A stretch of DNA of 64,000 nucleotides, taken from assembly GCA_949293815.1 (NCBI GenBank), contig CASFEZ010000010.1, positions 36,089-100,088 on the forward strand. The letters are read 5' to 3'. This DNA is from an uncultured Eubacteriales bacterium. Its GTDB lineage: Bacteria > Bacillota > Clostridia > Oscillospirales > Acutalibacteraceae. This document shows positions 1 to 8,586 of this stretch, in pieces; the stretch's first letter is position 1; each line of letters begins with the position of its first letter. A program made the translations under genes and the position numbers. The notes under the pieces were generated by a model. It worked only from the letters and a program-made list of their open reading frames with translations, made no database searches and was not told the DNA's origin.

Positions 1-119
1 ACAATGTGGTCGAAAAGCAAATGCGCATTGTACAGGAGATTGCCTCACTTTTGGGCGAAACTGCGGCGGAAACCAAGATTGCCCTGACCAAATTAAAGGA
101 GTCGATTGCCGATGAATGA
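1..119 (+). CDS. C-terminal end of an upstream protein, possibly a sensory [FeFe]-hydrogenase (partial)
   Basis: An open frame enters from the left edge (first full codon at base 3) and ends with TGA at 117-119. Only 38 residues are visible, ending in [11 protein letters not shown], a helical charged tail. It overlaps the next gene, whose ATG is at 112, by 8 bases, so the two are translationally coupled. The tail resembles, from memory, the end of the PAS-containing [FeFe]-hydrogenases (HydS, group C) that often precede a SpoIIE phosphatase and a second hydrogenase in clostridia. That assignment rests on context and a short tail and could be wrong. Confidence 0.5.
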   Translation, partial: NVVEKQMRIVQEIASLLGETAAETKIALTKLKESIADE

Positions 120-1284
120 TCTTTGCGCCGATATCGGCTATCGCAGCCTTTTGAAGCATGACGAAGAGCTCTGCGGCGACCATGTGGAAATCGTGGAGCA
201 GGGGGACAATTCCCAGGTGATTGTTCTGGCGGACGGGCTGGGCAGCGGCGTCAAGGCGAGCATTCTTTCCACCCTGACATCCAAAATCATCTCCACCATG
301 ATGGCGGCGGAAATCAGCCTTGAGGAGTGCGTTGCCACCATTGCCGCCACCTTGCCGGTCTGCTCGGTGCGGCAGGTCGCCTATTCCACCTTTACGATCA
401 TGCGTATTGTGGAAAACGAGTACGCCGAAATCATTCAATACGACAACCCGCTGGTGATTTTGCTGCGGGACGGTCAGAACTATGAAATGCCCTACACCAT
501 TACCGAAATCGGCGGCAAGAACATCTACCGCTCCACCATTCAGCTGAAAGAAAACGATATTTTCATTATGATGAGCGACGGCTGCATTCACGCGGGGGTC
601 GGGCTTTCGCTGAACTTCGGCTGGGAGCGCAAGGACATTATTCCCTTTATGGAAAGCCTGTACGATGTGGGCTTTACCGCCAAAACCTTAACCACCATCC
701 TGTTGGACGAGTGCTATAAGCTGTACGGCGGCGAGCCGGGGGACGACACCACCGTATGCGTGGTGCGCATCCGTAAACGCGAGCCCATGAACCTGATGAT
801 AGGTCCCCCCGCCAACCGGGACGATGTGAACAAAATGGAATCGCTGTTCTTCTCCAAAGAGGGCAAGCACATCGTCTGCGGCGGCACCACCTCGACCCTG
901 GCGGCGGAATATCTGCGCAAACCGCTGGTACCGGTGCTGGAATTTCCCGACCCGGAAATTCCCCCCATCGCCAAGATTGAAGGGGTGGACTTGGTGACCG
1001 AGGGCGTGATTACCATGAACAAGGTGGTACAGTACGCCAAGGATTATTTGGAGGACAACGAATCCTATAAAGAGTGGAGCTATAAGCGGGACGGCGCGTC
1101 GCAGATTGCCCGCCTGCTGTTTGAAGAGGCCACCGACATCAACTTTTTTGTGGGCAGAGCCATAAACCCCGCCCACCAGAACCCGAATTTGCCCATCAAC
1201 TTCAATATCAAAATGCAGCTGGTCACCGAGCTTACGGACGCGCTGCAAAAAATGGGCAAAAAAGTCAAGGTCAGCTATTTTTAA
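112..1284 (+). CDS. SpoIIE-family (PP2C-type) serine phosphatase of the hydrogenase locus
   Basis: The protein is about 390 residues. The N-terminal 230 residues form a SpoIIE/PP2C domain with metal-binding motifs LADGLGSG (about residue 42), MSDG (about 153) and GDDTTV (about 210). The C-terminal 160 residues are a domain I cannot name, with a GGTTSTLAA stretch, which accompanies this phosphatase family. The start is taken at ATG 112 because AAAGGAG at 95-101 is about 10 bases away; an in-frame TTG at 106 is too close. It overlaps the upstream gene and lies 26 bases before the hydrogenase, so the three are probably co-transcribed. A plausible but inferred role is reversing phosphorylation of a regulator in a redox- or hydrogen-responsive circuit. 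Confidence 0.85.
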   Translation: MNDLCADIGYRSLLKHDEELCGDHVEIVEQGDNSQVIVLADGLGSGVKASILSTLTSKIISTMMAAEISLEECVATIAATLPVCSVRQVAYSTFTIMRIVENEYAEIIQYDNPLVILLRDGQNYEMPYTITEIGGKNIYRSTIQLKENDIFIMMSDGCIHAGVGLSLNFGWERKDIIPFMESLYDVGFTAKTLTTILLDECYKLYGGEPGDDTTVCVVRIRKREPMNLMIGPPANRDDVNKMESLFFSKEGKHIVCGGTTSTLAAEYLRKPLVPVLEFPDPEIPPIAKIEGVDLVTEGVITMNKVVQYAKDYLEDNESYKEWSYKRDGASQIARLLFEEATDINFFVGRAINPAHQNPNLPINFNIKMQLVTELTDALQKMGKKVKVSYF

Positions 1285-1310
1285 CCAATATCGCAGAGGA
1301 TAGGGATACG

Positions 1311-2786
1311 ATGAGAAAATTTGATACGAAAGTACAATATCTGAAATACAAGGTATTGCGCGAGGTTGCGCGTCAGGCGTGGAACGACAAGCTGTTGACC
1401 GGTTTTATGGATATTCCGAAAATCATTGTGCCGGGCAAGGAGCCGACCATGCGCTGCTGCGTGTACAAAGAGCGTGCCATTTTGTCCGAACGGGTCAAAA
1501 TTGCCATGGGCGGCGACCATACCAATCCGAATGTAATTGAGGTCATTGACATTGCCTGCGATGAATGCCCCATGGGCGGTTATGAGGTCACCGACGCCTG
1601 CCGCGGGTGTTTGGCGCACCGCTGTGAGGATGTCTGCCGCCGGGGCGCGATTACCTTTGACCACCAGCAAAAGGCGCATATCGACAAAACCAAGTGCGTC
1701 GAGTGCGGCGCCTGCGCCAAGGTTTGCCCCTACAGCGCCATTGCCAACCACAAGCGCCCCTGCGAAAACGCCTGTAAGGTCAAGGCCATCAGCATGACCG
1801 AAACCAAAGCGGCGAGCATCGATCAGGATAAGTGCATTGCCTGCGGCGCCTGCGTTTACCAGTGTCCCTGGGGCGCGATTACCGATAAATCCTTTATTCT
1901 GAATGTGATTGATTTCATCCAGAAAAGCGAGGATAATACCAAATACAAGGTCTACGCCGTAGTTGCCCCGTCCATTTCCAGCCAGTTTACTTACGCCAAG
2001 CTCGGTCAGGTGGTAGCGGGCATCAAAAAGCTCGGCTTTTTCACCGTAGTCGAAGCGGCGCTGGGCGCGGATATGGTCGCCTCCGCCGAAGCGGAGGAGT
2101 TGGCGGAGAAGGGCTTTTTAACCAGCTCCTGCTGCCCGGCCTTTGTGGACTATATCCATAAAAACTTCCCAACCATGGTGCCCCATATCTCCCACAACCT
2201 GTCACCCATGGCGACCATTTCCAAATATCTGAAGGAAAACGACCCGGGCTGCAAGGTTATCTGCATCGGTCCGTGCACCGCGAAAAAAGCGGAGTTCCAA
2301 AAGCCGGAGGTCGCCCCCTGGATTGACAGTGTGATTACCTTTGAGGAATTGCAGGCGCTGTTTGACAGCCGGGATATCGACATTACCTCCCTGCCGGAGG
2401 ATGTATTGGACAACGCCTCCTATTTCGGACGGATTTTCGCCCGCAGCGGCGGTTTGGCGGACGCGGTGGCGCAGGGCTTAAAGGAAAAAGGGCTGGACGA
2501 GAGCTTTGCGCTGAATGCCATCTCCTGCGACGGGATTGAGCAGTGCCGCATGGCGCTTCTCAAGGCGTCCAAAAATGTATTGCCCAATAACTTTATCGAG
2601 GGCATGGCGTGCGTCGGCGGATGTATCGGCGGCGCGGGCTGCCTGACCCACGGGGAAAAGAACAAGGCCGAGGTCGATAAATACGGCAGGGAAGCCTATG
2701 AAAAAACCATCGGCGACGCGCTGAGCATGCTCAAGCTCACCGGCGGCTTTGTTCCAAACGCACAAAAAGCCGAAGAAAACGCCTGA
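1311..2786 (+). CDS. [FeFe] hydrogenase, group B-like, with two 4Fe-4S ferredoxin motifs
   Basis: This 491-residue cytoplasmic enzyme should interconvert protons and hydrogen using ferredoxin electrons. Two ferredoxin-type cysteine motifs lie near residues 128-140 (CVECGACAKVCP) and 174-186 (CIACGACVYQCP), with further cysteine clusters upstream (CDECPMGG, CRGC). The three H-cluster signatures are all present: L1 TSSCCPAF (about 271), L2 IGPCTAKKAE (about 319) and L3 EGMACVGGCIGG (about 430). The second cysteine of L1, used for proton transfer, is kept, so this is not the degenerate L1 of most sensory forms. The L3 form ACVGGC and the single-subunit size fit group B, common in gut clostridia. 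The gene follows the phosphatase by 26 bases and ends before a strong hairpin at 2846-2891. Confidence 0.93.
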   Translation: MRKFDTKVQYLKYKVLREVARQAWNDKLLTGFMDIPKIIVPGKEPTMRCCVYKERAILSERVKIAMGGDHTNPNVIEVIDIACDECPMGGYEVTDACRGCLAHRCEDVCRRGAITFDHQQKAHIDKTKCVECGACAKVCPYSAIANHKRPCENACKVKAISMTETKAASIDQDKCIACGACVYQCPWGAITDKSFILNVIDFIQKSEDNTKYKVYAVVAPSISSQFTYAKLGQVVAGIKKLGFFTVVEAALGADMVASAEAEELAEKGFLTSSCCPAFVDYIHKNFPTMVPHISHNLSPMATISKYLKENDPGCKVICIGPCTAKKAEFQKPEVAPWIDSVITFEELQALFDSRDIDITSLPEDVLDNASYFGRIFARSGGLADAVAQGLKEKGLDESFALNAISCDGIEQCRMALLKASKNVLPNNFIEGMACVGGCIGGAGCLTHGEKNKAEVDKYGREAYEKTIGDALSMLKLTGGFVPNAQKAEENA

Positions 2787-2845
2787 CCTCGCGCTGTGGC
2801 GCGGCAGGCGGTATGCCGAAAAAAACGGTATCGATAAAAAACAAA

Positions 2846-2891
2846 ACCCACCAAAACGAGCAGAGGTCCTCTGGCGTTTTGGTGGATTTTT
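2846..2891. terminator. Bidirectional intrinsic terminator
   Basis: An 11 bp perfect stem (2848-2858 with 2875-2885) encloses a second small stem CAGAG/CTCTG with a 3-base loop. It is followed on the + strand by ATTTTT and preceded by an A-rich run that becomes a U tract on the - strand. It sits between the convergent hydrogenase and GPH symporter genes and can stop both transcripts. Confidence 0.88.
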
Positions 2892-2908
2892 ATGTTCTTA
2901 ATCTGATT

Positions 2909-4378
2909 TTATCCTTCGCTGTCCGCCGTTTGTTCGGCTTCTGCCCGGCGCTGCTGCAAATCGGCTTCCACCTGCTCCTTCAGCTGCCGGGGATAGTGAA
3001 TGAACAGAAGCGGAATCAAATTCAGCAAGCTGCCCACAATCGGTCCCAGAATAAACAGCGGCCACACCCATTTATCAAACAAAGGCGACAGCGGCAGACC
3101 CATATCGTAGTCCTGCGCGCTGTAGTCCAGCAGCATAAACAGCACCGTGGAAACGCCGGTGTTGATCGCGCCGACAATTTTGCTGCAAAAGGTTTGGGCG
3201 GCAAAGGTAATCGCCTCGGCGCGGCGGCCGGTTTTCCACTCCATATAGTCGATGGAATCGCCGAACAGCGCGGTCATGGCAATACCGGTCATGCCGGCGG
3301 GAATGCTTTGTATCGCCATTAAAAGGGTAACAATGATAATTTTATTGCCCTCGTACCCGACCAAAAAACATAAAATGCGCATGACAATCCCCGCCACGCA
3401 GGACAAAATCAAAATATTTTTCATACCGCCGACTTTTTTGGCAAAGCGCGGCGCAATCAGCATGGAAAGCGCACCGGGCAGCCCGGAGAAAATGCCGAAC
3501 AAAAACGACATGGTGGTACCGTCCAGGTGCATGCCGAACAAATCCAGCTCCACTTTATACTTAAAGAAATAGATTTGCGGTATCCCCAAAGACAGACCGC
3601 TTAAAATGCTGCCCAGCAAAATGAGCATGACCATTTTATTCTTAAACAAATCGCCCAAATTGTCCTTGAGCGAAACGCTGTCCTTCTGCGACAGGGAGCG
3701 GACGCGCTCTTTGGCAAAGGAGGAACAAACGGAAAGCAGCATGCCGCCCAGTCCCAGCACCAGACCAAGAATAACAAACAGCACGCTTTCCGACATGCCA
3801 ATCCGGTTGGCAATGGAGATAAACACCGAAATCAATCCCGGCAGCCAGGAACCGACCATCGCGCCGATGCGCCCCCACTGCGCCAGCCGTCCCCGTTCCT
3901 CGGAATGGGGCGACATAACCGCCGTCATGCCCCACATGGAAATATCCTGCACGGTAAAGCTCATGTCATATAAAAGGTATATCACGGCAATCGCCGCCGC
4001 CTGCAGCAGGGCATAATTTTCCAAAAAGGAAGGCTTAATAAACATCAGCAGCGCGCAGATACCCGCCACAATCGGGGAAATGCGCAGCCACGGACGCAGC
4101 TTTTCGCCGTTTTTGAACCGGTGACGGTCAATCAGCACCCCCATCAGCGGGTCGTTGACCGCGTCCCAAATCCGGGCGGCTGTCAGCACAATGGCAATTA
4201 CGCGCATATCGTAATACGCAACATCGGTGCAAAAATAATAGTACCAGCCAACCATGCCGCAGGATATGTTCTGCCCGGCCACGCCCAGCGCGTACCACAG
4301 CCCCTCGCGGCGGGGAACACAGCCGCCATCCTTTAAAACCGGCGTGCGTAAAAAGGTCTGCACCTGTTTTTTATTCAT
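2909..4378 (-). CDS. GPH-family sugar:cation symporter (MFS superfamily)
   Basis: This 489-residue membrane protein has about 12 hydrophobic segments. The N-terminal part reads ARIWDAVNDPLMGVLIDRH, the MelB-like signature of glycoside-pentoside-hexuronide symporters, with EKLRPWL after it. A late GDSIDYMEWKTGRRAEA segment is also typical of the family. It should import a sugar or glycoside with Na+ or H+; the substrate cannot be read from sequence. It is divergent from the metallophosphoesterase and GH29 fucosidase genes, which suggests, as inference, a small glycan-use locus. A good promoter lies 55 bases upstream. A second GPH paralogue is at 30725-32236. Confidence 0.9.
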   Translation of the reverse strand: MNKKQVQTFLRTPVLKDGGCVPRREGLWYALGVAGQNISCGMVGWYYYFCTDVAYYDMRVIAIVLTAARIWDAVNDPLMGVLIDRHRFKNGEKLRPWLRISPIVAGICALLMFIKPSFLENYALLQAAAIAVIYLLYDMSFTVQDISMWGMTAVMSPHSEERGRLAQWGRIGAMVGSWLPGLISVFISIANRIGMSESVLFVILGLVLGLGGMLLSVCSSFAKERVRSLSQKDSVSLKDNLGDLFKNKMVMLILLGSILSGLSLGIPQIYFFKYKVELDLFGMHLDGTTMSFLFGIFSGLPGALSMLIAPRFAKKVGGMKNILILSCVAGIVMRILCFLVGYEGNKIIIVTLLMAIQSIPAGMTGIAMTALFGDSIDYMEWKTGRRAEAITFAAQTFCSKIVGAINTGVSTVLFMLLDYSAQDYDMGLPLSPLFDKWVWPLFILGPIVGSLLNLIPLLFIHYPRQLKEQVEADLQQRRAEAEQTADSEG

Positions 4379-4432
4379 AGAAATCTTCCCTGTTTCCGAA
4401 AATTACTGTCAAATAACAACACAAACAGTTTT

Positions 4433-4461
4433 AGTATACAGATTTTATATGCCGTTGTCAC
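4433..4461 (-). promoter_or_regulatory. Sigma-A promoter of the GPH symporter
   Basis: Read on the - strand: -35 GTGACA (4456-4461), 17-base spacer, -10 TATACT (4433-4438), five of six consensus bases in each box. The box lies about 55 bases before the symporter start. Confidence 0.75.
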
Positions 4462-4913
4462 TATTCATTCTCAATAAAAATAAATCCATTTTTTATATAT
4501 AATTAACAAGTGTTTATTTGTACAATTGGCAGACACGGCAGCATCTATCTATCTTTCTTTTCCTTTTACCGGGCGGTCATGCCGGCAAACACCAGGCGTA
4601 TATGGCGCAGAAAAAACCGTACAGCGCCGGTTTTGAAAAAATCCTTTTTCACCGCCACACGCCAACAGCCCAAGCTGCTTTCTGCTTTCCCTCCCGCCGG
4701 TCGAACGCCGCAGCCTGTGCCACAACGGGTGTTTCCCGCCGCCCAGACACCCGTACTGCCACACAGTTTGCCACGATACCTGAAATGTGGCAAAATCTTA
4801 GAAAAGATGGCATGTTCACAAAAAATTAGTGATTTGCTTCTGTTTCCGCCACAAATTGACCGGTTTTACGCGATTTATCCAAAAAAATTCACATTTATTT
4901 ATATATAATGCTA
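4462..4913. other. Gene-free divergent region with a GC-rich, unexplained block
   Basis: An AT-rich edge is followed by a GC-rich block (about 4560-4780) and then AT-rich DNA again. Two overlapping open frames on + (4510-4908, 4518-4829) and two on - lack ribosome binding sites and any recognisable motif. An 8 bp inverted repeat, TTTGCCAC (4767-4774) and GTGGCAAA (4787-4794), may be an operator for the divergent genes. The block could be a decayed gene; nothing in it was recognised. Confidence 0.4.
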
Positions 4914-4942
4914 TTGCAGATAATAAGAAAATATGTTACACT
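4914..4942 (+). promoter_or_regulatory. Probable sigma-A promoter of the metallophosphoesterase
   Basis: TTGCAG (4914-4919), 17-base spacer, TACACT (4937-4942), about 40 bases before the start codon. Each box has three or four consensus matches, so this is a moderate call. Confidence 0.5.
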
Positions 4943-4982
4943 ATCAAAGTAAATTGTATGGTTATGCTTTGTGAGGGATCCT

Positions 4983-6410
4983 ATGAACAGAATGAAACTC
5001 GCCTTAATGGCGGATATGCACTATTATTCGCCCTCCCTGGGTACCGAGGGTTCCGCGTATGAAAAACGCAGCGCTACCGACCAGAAATGCCTGGCGGAAA
5101 GCGGCGCGATTGTGGACGCTGCCTTTCATCTGGTTGGCGCGGGAGACTGCGACGCGGTGCTGCTGGCGGGCGATCTGTCCAACGATGGGGAAAAGGTCAG
5201 CCATCAGGAAATGATGGAAAAGATCAGGAAGCTTTCCGAGCAAAAACCGGTTTTTGTGGTTTACGCTACCCATGACTGGTGCTGTTCCGAGGATGCCGCC
5301 CGCTATGTAGAGGATCAGGTCATTACCGGCGATGTGCCCACCATGACCCCGGCGGAATTACGGGAATTTTACTACGACTACGGGGTAAAGGGCTGCATTT
5401 CGGAATTTGTGCATCCCAACGGTTCTTCCTCTTACTGCGCCAAAATCAAAGACGGCTTCCGGCTTTTGGGGCTGAACGATGACCGCAACGGCAAGGGCAA
5501 GGCGGGCTATACCCCCGAGCACCTGGCGTGGATTTTGCAGCAGATAAAAGACGCGAAAGAGGCGGGCGATGAAATCATCGCCATGCAGCACCACCTGCTG
5601 TTCCCCTGCCTGTCCAAGCTGGTCAACGGCGGTATGCTGATTGGCGATTGGGAGGAAATGACCAACATCCTCGCCGACGCGGGGCTCGAGTATATCTTTG
5701 TGGGACATTCGCATATGCAGCGCAATGCCAAATACACCACCAAAAACGGCAATACCATTTACCAGATTAACCTGGGCTCCATCACCGGTCACCCGGCGCC
5801 CTATACCTATTTTACCTTAGATAAACAGCGCGCCCAGCTGGATGTGATGACCTTAAAAAGTTTTACATATAACGGGCAGATTTTGGGGGCAGACTATATT
5901 CGCGACCATACCCTCGGGGTGCTGAAAAATTTAGTAGACAACGCTGACAAAGGGCGCGAAGCCCTGACCGAGCAGCTCAAGGGCTACGGCATTGACTTCT
6001 CCGGCGTGAAAGTTCCCTATGGCATTATTCGCACCGCCGCCAGACACCTGAAAAACGATTCGGTCAAAAAAGCGGCGTCGATTGTCAACTTTTTCACCTT
6101 CGGCAAGGGGATTGACAAAAAAGCCGCCGCCGAGCTGAAAGACGAGAAACTCATCACCTATATTTACGAAATTTTCCTCTCGGTATTTGACGGCACCATG
6201 CACCCCCATGCGCCCTCTACGGCGGTCTACCGGGTGGTGGCGGATGTGGCCAGCCTGCCCAAACGGGTCTGTGCGGTGCTGCCCATCAAGGCGCTGAAAA
6301 AAGAGAGTGTGCAGAATACCTTAAACGATATTGAACATACCTTAAAAGAGCTGGTTTACCCCTCTGAATTTAACAACTATCATACCGTGATTGATCGTAA
6401 GGCAAAATAA
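4983..6410 (+). CDS. Calcineurin-like metallophosphoesterase with an altered GNHD motif
   Basis: This cytosolic protein is about 475 residues, with no signal peptide. The dimetal phosphoesterase motifs are D11-M-H13, GDLSNDG (D64), a conserved pair H203-H204 and GHSH (242-244). The third motif, normally GNHD, reads ATHD (residues 95-98), so the metal-bridging asparagine is threonine at position 96. The C-terminal 200 residues are a helical extension I do not recognise. The start is ATG 4983, with GAGG 7 bases upstream; the longer GTG start at 4971 overlaps that site. It is followed after 69 bases by the GH29 fucosidase. A phosphodiester or phosphomonoester substrate is likely but unknown. Confidence 0.82.
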   Translation: MNRMKLALMADMHYYSPSLGTEGSAYEKRSATDQKCLAESGAIVDAAFHLVGAGDCDAVLLAGDLSNDGEKVSHQEMMEKIRKLSEQKPVFVVYATHDWCCSEDAARYVEDQVITGDVPTMTPAELREFYYDYGVKGCISEFVHPNGSSSYCAKIKDGFRLLGLNDDRNGKGKAGYTPEHLAWILQQIKDAKEAGDEIIAMQHHLLFPCLSKLVNGGMLIGDWEEMTNILADAGLEYIFVGHSHMQRNAKYTTKNGNTIYQINLGSITGHPAPYTYFTLDKQRAQLDVMTLKSFTYNGQILGADYIRDHTLGVLKNLVDNADKGREALTEQLKGYGIDFSGVKVPYGIIRTAARHLKNDSVKKAASIVNFFTFGKGIDKKAAAELKDEKLITYIYEIFLSVFDGTMHPHAPSTAVYRVVADVASLPKRVCAVLPIKALKKESVQNTLNDIEHTLKELVYPSEFNNYHTVIDRKAK

Positions 6411-6479
6411 TTGCCTTTTCGATAGATTTATTTGCCCCCGGATGGGAAGAGAACCTTTTTTATGGTTAGGAGGCATTTT

Positions 6480-7811
6480 ATGTCCAGCTATGTCACACGA
6501 AAAACCCCCGGCAATACCGAATGGTTCCGGCACGACCGGTTCGGTATGTTTATCCACTTTGGGCTGTACGCCCTGCCCGCCCGGCACGAGTGGATTAAAA
6601 CCAATGAATTTATTTCAGAAGAAAAGTACAATGTGTACTTTGAAAACTTCCATCCCGATTTGTTTGATGCAAACGAATGGGCGCGCCAGGCCAAGGAAGC
6701 GGGCATGAAATACGCGGTTCTGACCACCAAGCACCACGAGGGCTTCTGCCTGTTTGATTCCCAATACACCGACTACAAAAGCACCAACACCCCCTTTGGG
6801 CGGGATTTGGTGCGCGAATATGTGGACGCGTTCCGTGCCGCAGGGCTGAAGATTGGCTTTTACTATTCGCTGATTGACTGGCACCATCCGTCTTTCCCCA
6901 TTGATAAATTACATCCCCGCCGCCGGGACGCCAATGCCGCCGAGCTGGACAAGGGGCGGGATATGCGCGTTTACGCCGAATATATGCGTAATCAGGTGCG
7001 GGAGCTTTTGACCAATTACGGGAAAATCGATATCCTGTGGTTTGATTTCTCCTATCCCACCGCCGGCGCAAACGAGGATGTGCAGCCCTGGATGCAGTAC
7101 GGCGGCTGTAAGGGCAAAGAGCAATGGGAATCGGAAAAGCTGATTGCCCTAGCGCGGGAATTGCAGCCGGGCATTATCATAGACAACCGGGCGGATATCG
7201 AGCAGGATTTGTGGACGCCCGAGCAGGTGCAGCCCACCCGCTGGCTCACCCACGAAAAAACCGGCGAGCTTGTCACCTGGGAAGCCTGCCAGACCTTTTC
7301 CGGCTCCTGGGGCTATTACCGGGACGAAATGACCTGGAAATCGCCGAAAATGCTGGTGGATATGCTGATTAACACCGTCTCTTTAGGCGGCAACCTTTTA
7401 ATGAATGTGGGACCGACGGCGCGGGGCTATTTCGACAAGCGCGCCCAAAACGCGCTGGCGGCCTACGGGGAATGGATGAAATACAACAGCGATTCCATTT
7501 ACGGCTGCACCATGGCCGAGCCGGAGTTCCGGGCGCCCGTCGGCACCCGCCTGACCCAGAGCGAAGACGGAAAACACCTGTACATTCACTTACAGGTCTA
7601 TCCGTTTGCGTTTTTGGAAATGCCGAACCTGGCAGGCAAAATCAAATACGCCCGCTTTTTGCATGACCACAGTGAAATTTTATACACCGAGGGCGGCACC
7701 GATAATTGGTGCACCGAGGGACAGAATTTAACAAAAGATGTGGTGGTGTTCCGGCTGCCGCATGTAAAACCGGATATCCTAACGCCGGTGATTGATGTGC
7801 TGCTAAAGTAA
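6480..7811 (+). CDS. Alpha-L-fucosidase, GH29 family, cytoplasmic
   Basis: This 443-residue enzyme should hydrolyse alpha-L-fucosides with retention. The family signatures are WFRHDRFGMFIHFGLY near the N-terminus, YAVLTTKHHEGFCLFDS (about 78), and WFDFSYP with probable nucleophile Asp189. SLGGNLLMNVGPTARG (about 300) matches the conserved GH29 barrel end. There is no signal peptide, so the substrate must be imported, consistent with the divergent GPH symporter nearby. The start is ATG 6480, six bases after TAGGAGG; an upstream in-frame start at 6432 has no such site. Mucin or milk-glycan fucose use is an inference. Confidence 0.92.
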   Translation: MSSYVTRKTPGNTEWFRHDRFGMFIHFGLYALPARHEWIKTNEFISEEKYNVYFENFHPDLFDANEWARQAKEAGMKYAVLTTKHHEGFCLFDSQYTDYKSTNTPFGRDLVREYVDAFRAAGLKIGFYYSLIDWHHPSFPIDKLHPRRRDANAAELDKGRDMRVYAEYMRNQVRELLTNYGKIDILWFDFSYPTAGANEDVQPWMQYGGCKGKEQWESEKLIALARELQPGIIIDNRADIEQDLWTPEQVQPTRWLTHEKTGELVTWEACQTFSGSWGYYRDEMTWKSPKMLVDMLINTVSLGGNLLMNVGPTARGYFDKRAQNALAAYGEWMKYNSDSIYGCTMAEPEFRAPVGTRLTQSEDGKHLYIHLQVYPFAFLEMPNLAGKIKYARFLHDHSEILYTEGGTDNWCTEGQNLTKDVVVFRLPHVKPDILTPVIDVLLK

Positions 7812-7839
7812 TGTGTGTTTCTTGCCAAAAGGAAAAAGG

Positions 7840-7870
7840 TCGTTGAGAGAAAACGATTCCTTTGTTTTTT
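7840..7870 (+). terminator. Weak terminator-like hairpin after the fucosidase
   Basis: A 5 bp stem TCGTT/AACGA (7840-7844, 7852-7856) with a 7-base loop is followed by a T-rich run ending in TTTTTT at 7870. The stem is short, so the call is tentative. Confidence 0.35.
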
Positions 7871-8082
7871 GCTGAAATAATTATTTTATGCAAGTTATAT
7901 TTTTCTAAACGACCTGCTTCCGTTCCGAATCACCTGTGATTGAAAAAAACCTGTAACTGCTTGTATTTTGCTAAACCATCACAAAAAACAGTTTTCGATT
8001 TTATATAGAATCGTGGGTGCTTTTTCAACTGTTATTTATTTATTTTTGCAATAAGAACAGAGTTATCACGGGTTTTCACACA
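7871..8082. other. AT-rich intergenic DNA
   Basis: No open frame with a ribosome binding site is present. The only structure seen is an 8 bp inverted repeat, AGGTCGTT (7837-7844, just upstream) with AACGACCT (7918-7925), too widely spaced to read a function from. Confidence 0.4.
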
Positions 8083-8111
8083 TTCTTTAACATATATTTT
8101 TAAAATATAAT
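8083..8111 (+). promoter_or_regulatory. Promoter of the small RHH gene
   Basis: A perfect -10 TATAAT (8106-8111) lies 17 bases after a weak -35 TTCTTT (8083-8088), in strongly AT-rich DNA about 30 bases before the start codon. Confidence 0.5.
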
Positions 8112-8141
8112 CAGTATGATTAAAAACGAGGTGTTTACCAG

Positions 8142-8351
8142 ATGGACGAAAAACTGATTATTACCAAGAAATCCGCTGTTAAAGGAGAGGACGGGTACAA
8201 GACCTTTTCTATCCGGATTAAGGACGCTACCGCAATTAAGCTGGATCGGCTGAGCGAAAAAACCTATCGTTCCCGGAATGAACTGATCAATATCCTTCTC
8301 GACTGGGCGCTGGAGCGTTCGCAGATTCAGGAGCCGGACAAGAGCCTTTGA
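8142..8351 (+). CDS. Small ribbon-helix-helix (CopG-like) DNA-binding protein
   Basis: This 69-residue protein has the pattern of a ribbon-helix-helix repressor: a beta strand KTFSIRIKDATAIKLDRLSE, then the turn YRSRNELINILLDWAL. Such proteins bind DNA as dimers through the strand. A GAGGTG site lies about 9-14 bases before the ATG. It has its own promoter and is followed by two tandem hairpins before the deacetylase gene. No partner toxin gene is next to it, so an antitoxin role is not supported; its target is unknown. Confidence 0.72.
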   Translation: MDEKLIITKKSAVKGEDGYKTFSIRIKDATAIKLDRLSEKTYRSRNELINILLDWALERSQIQEPDKSL

Positions 8352-8406
8352 TTCTGCGCGCAGGCGCCGGACCTTAAAACAGCAGCCATTGTTTAACAGT
8401 GGCAGG

Positions 8407-8448
8407 AAAAACAGACGAAATGGGATTTCCTGTTTCGTCTGTTTTTTT
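8407..8448 (+). terminator. Strong intrinsic terminator with a competing upstream hairpin
   Basis: A 14 bp perfect stem (8407-8420 with 8433-8446), a 12-base loop and a seven-T run (8442-8448). A second stem, CAGGAAA (8403-8409) with TTTCCTG (8426-8432), would use bases of the terminator arm and loop and exclude it, as in an attenuator. Confidence 0.88.
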
Positions 8449-8469
8449 GCAAAAAATCGCCTTTACAGG

Positions 8470-8526
8470 AAAACCGCTGCTTTCTTTGCCAAAAGGCGCC
8501 AATTGCCGTTTCTTTGGCGGTTTTTT
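8470..8526 (+). terminator. Second hairpin with U tract before the deacetylase
   Basis: AAAACCGC (8470-8477) pairs with GCGGTTTT (8517-8524), with a shorter inner pair GCCAAA/TTTGGC, and is followed by a T run. A TATAAT at 8528-8533 directly after it may be the -10 of the deacetylase promoter, with a poor -35 at 8503-8508. Confidence 0.5.
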
Positions 8527-8586
8527 GTATAATTTTTTTAGCGAGTGAAAAAATAATATCTGTAAACAATATAAAGGAGGAGTTCC

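Noticed and set aside
2813-3322. 169-codon + strand frame opposite the GPH symporter
   Set aside because: It is antisense to a clear transporter gene, crosses its terminator and has no recognisable domain.
4510-4908. 132-codon open frame in the divergent region
   Set aside because: No ribosome binding site, odd composition and overlapping frames on both strands; kept only as an unexplained block.
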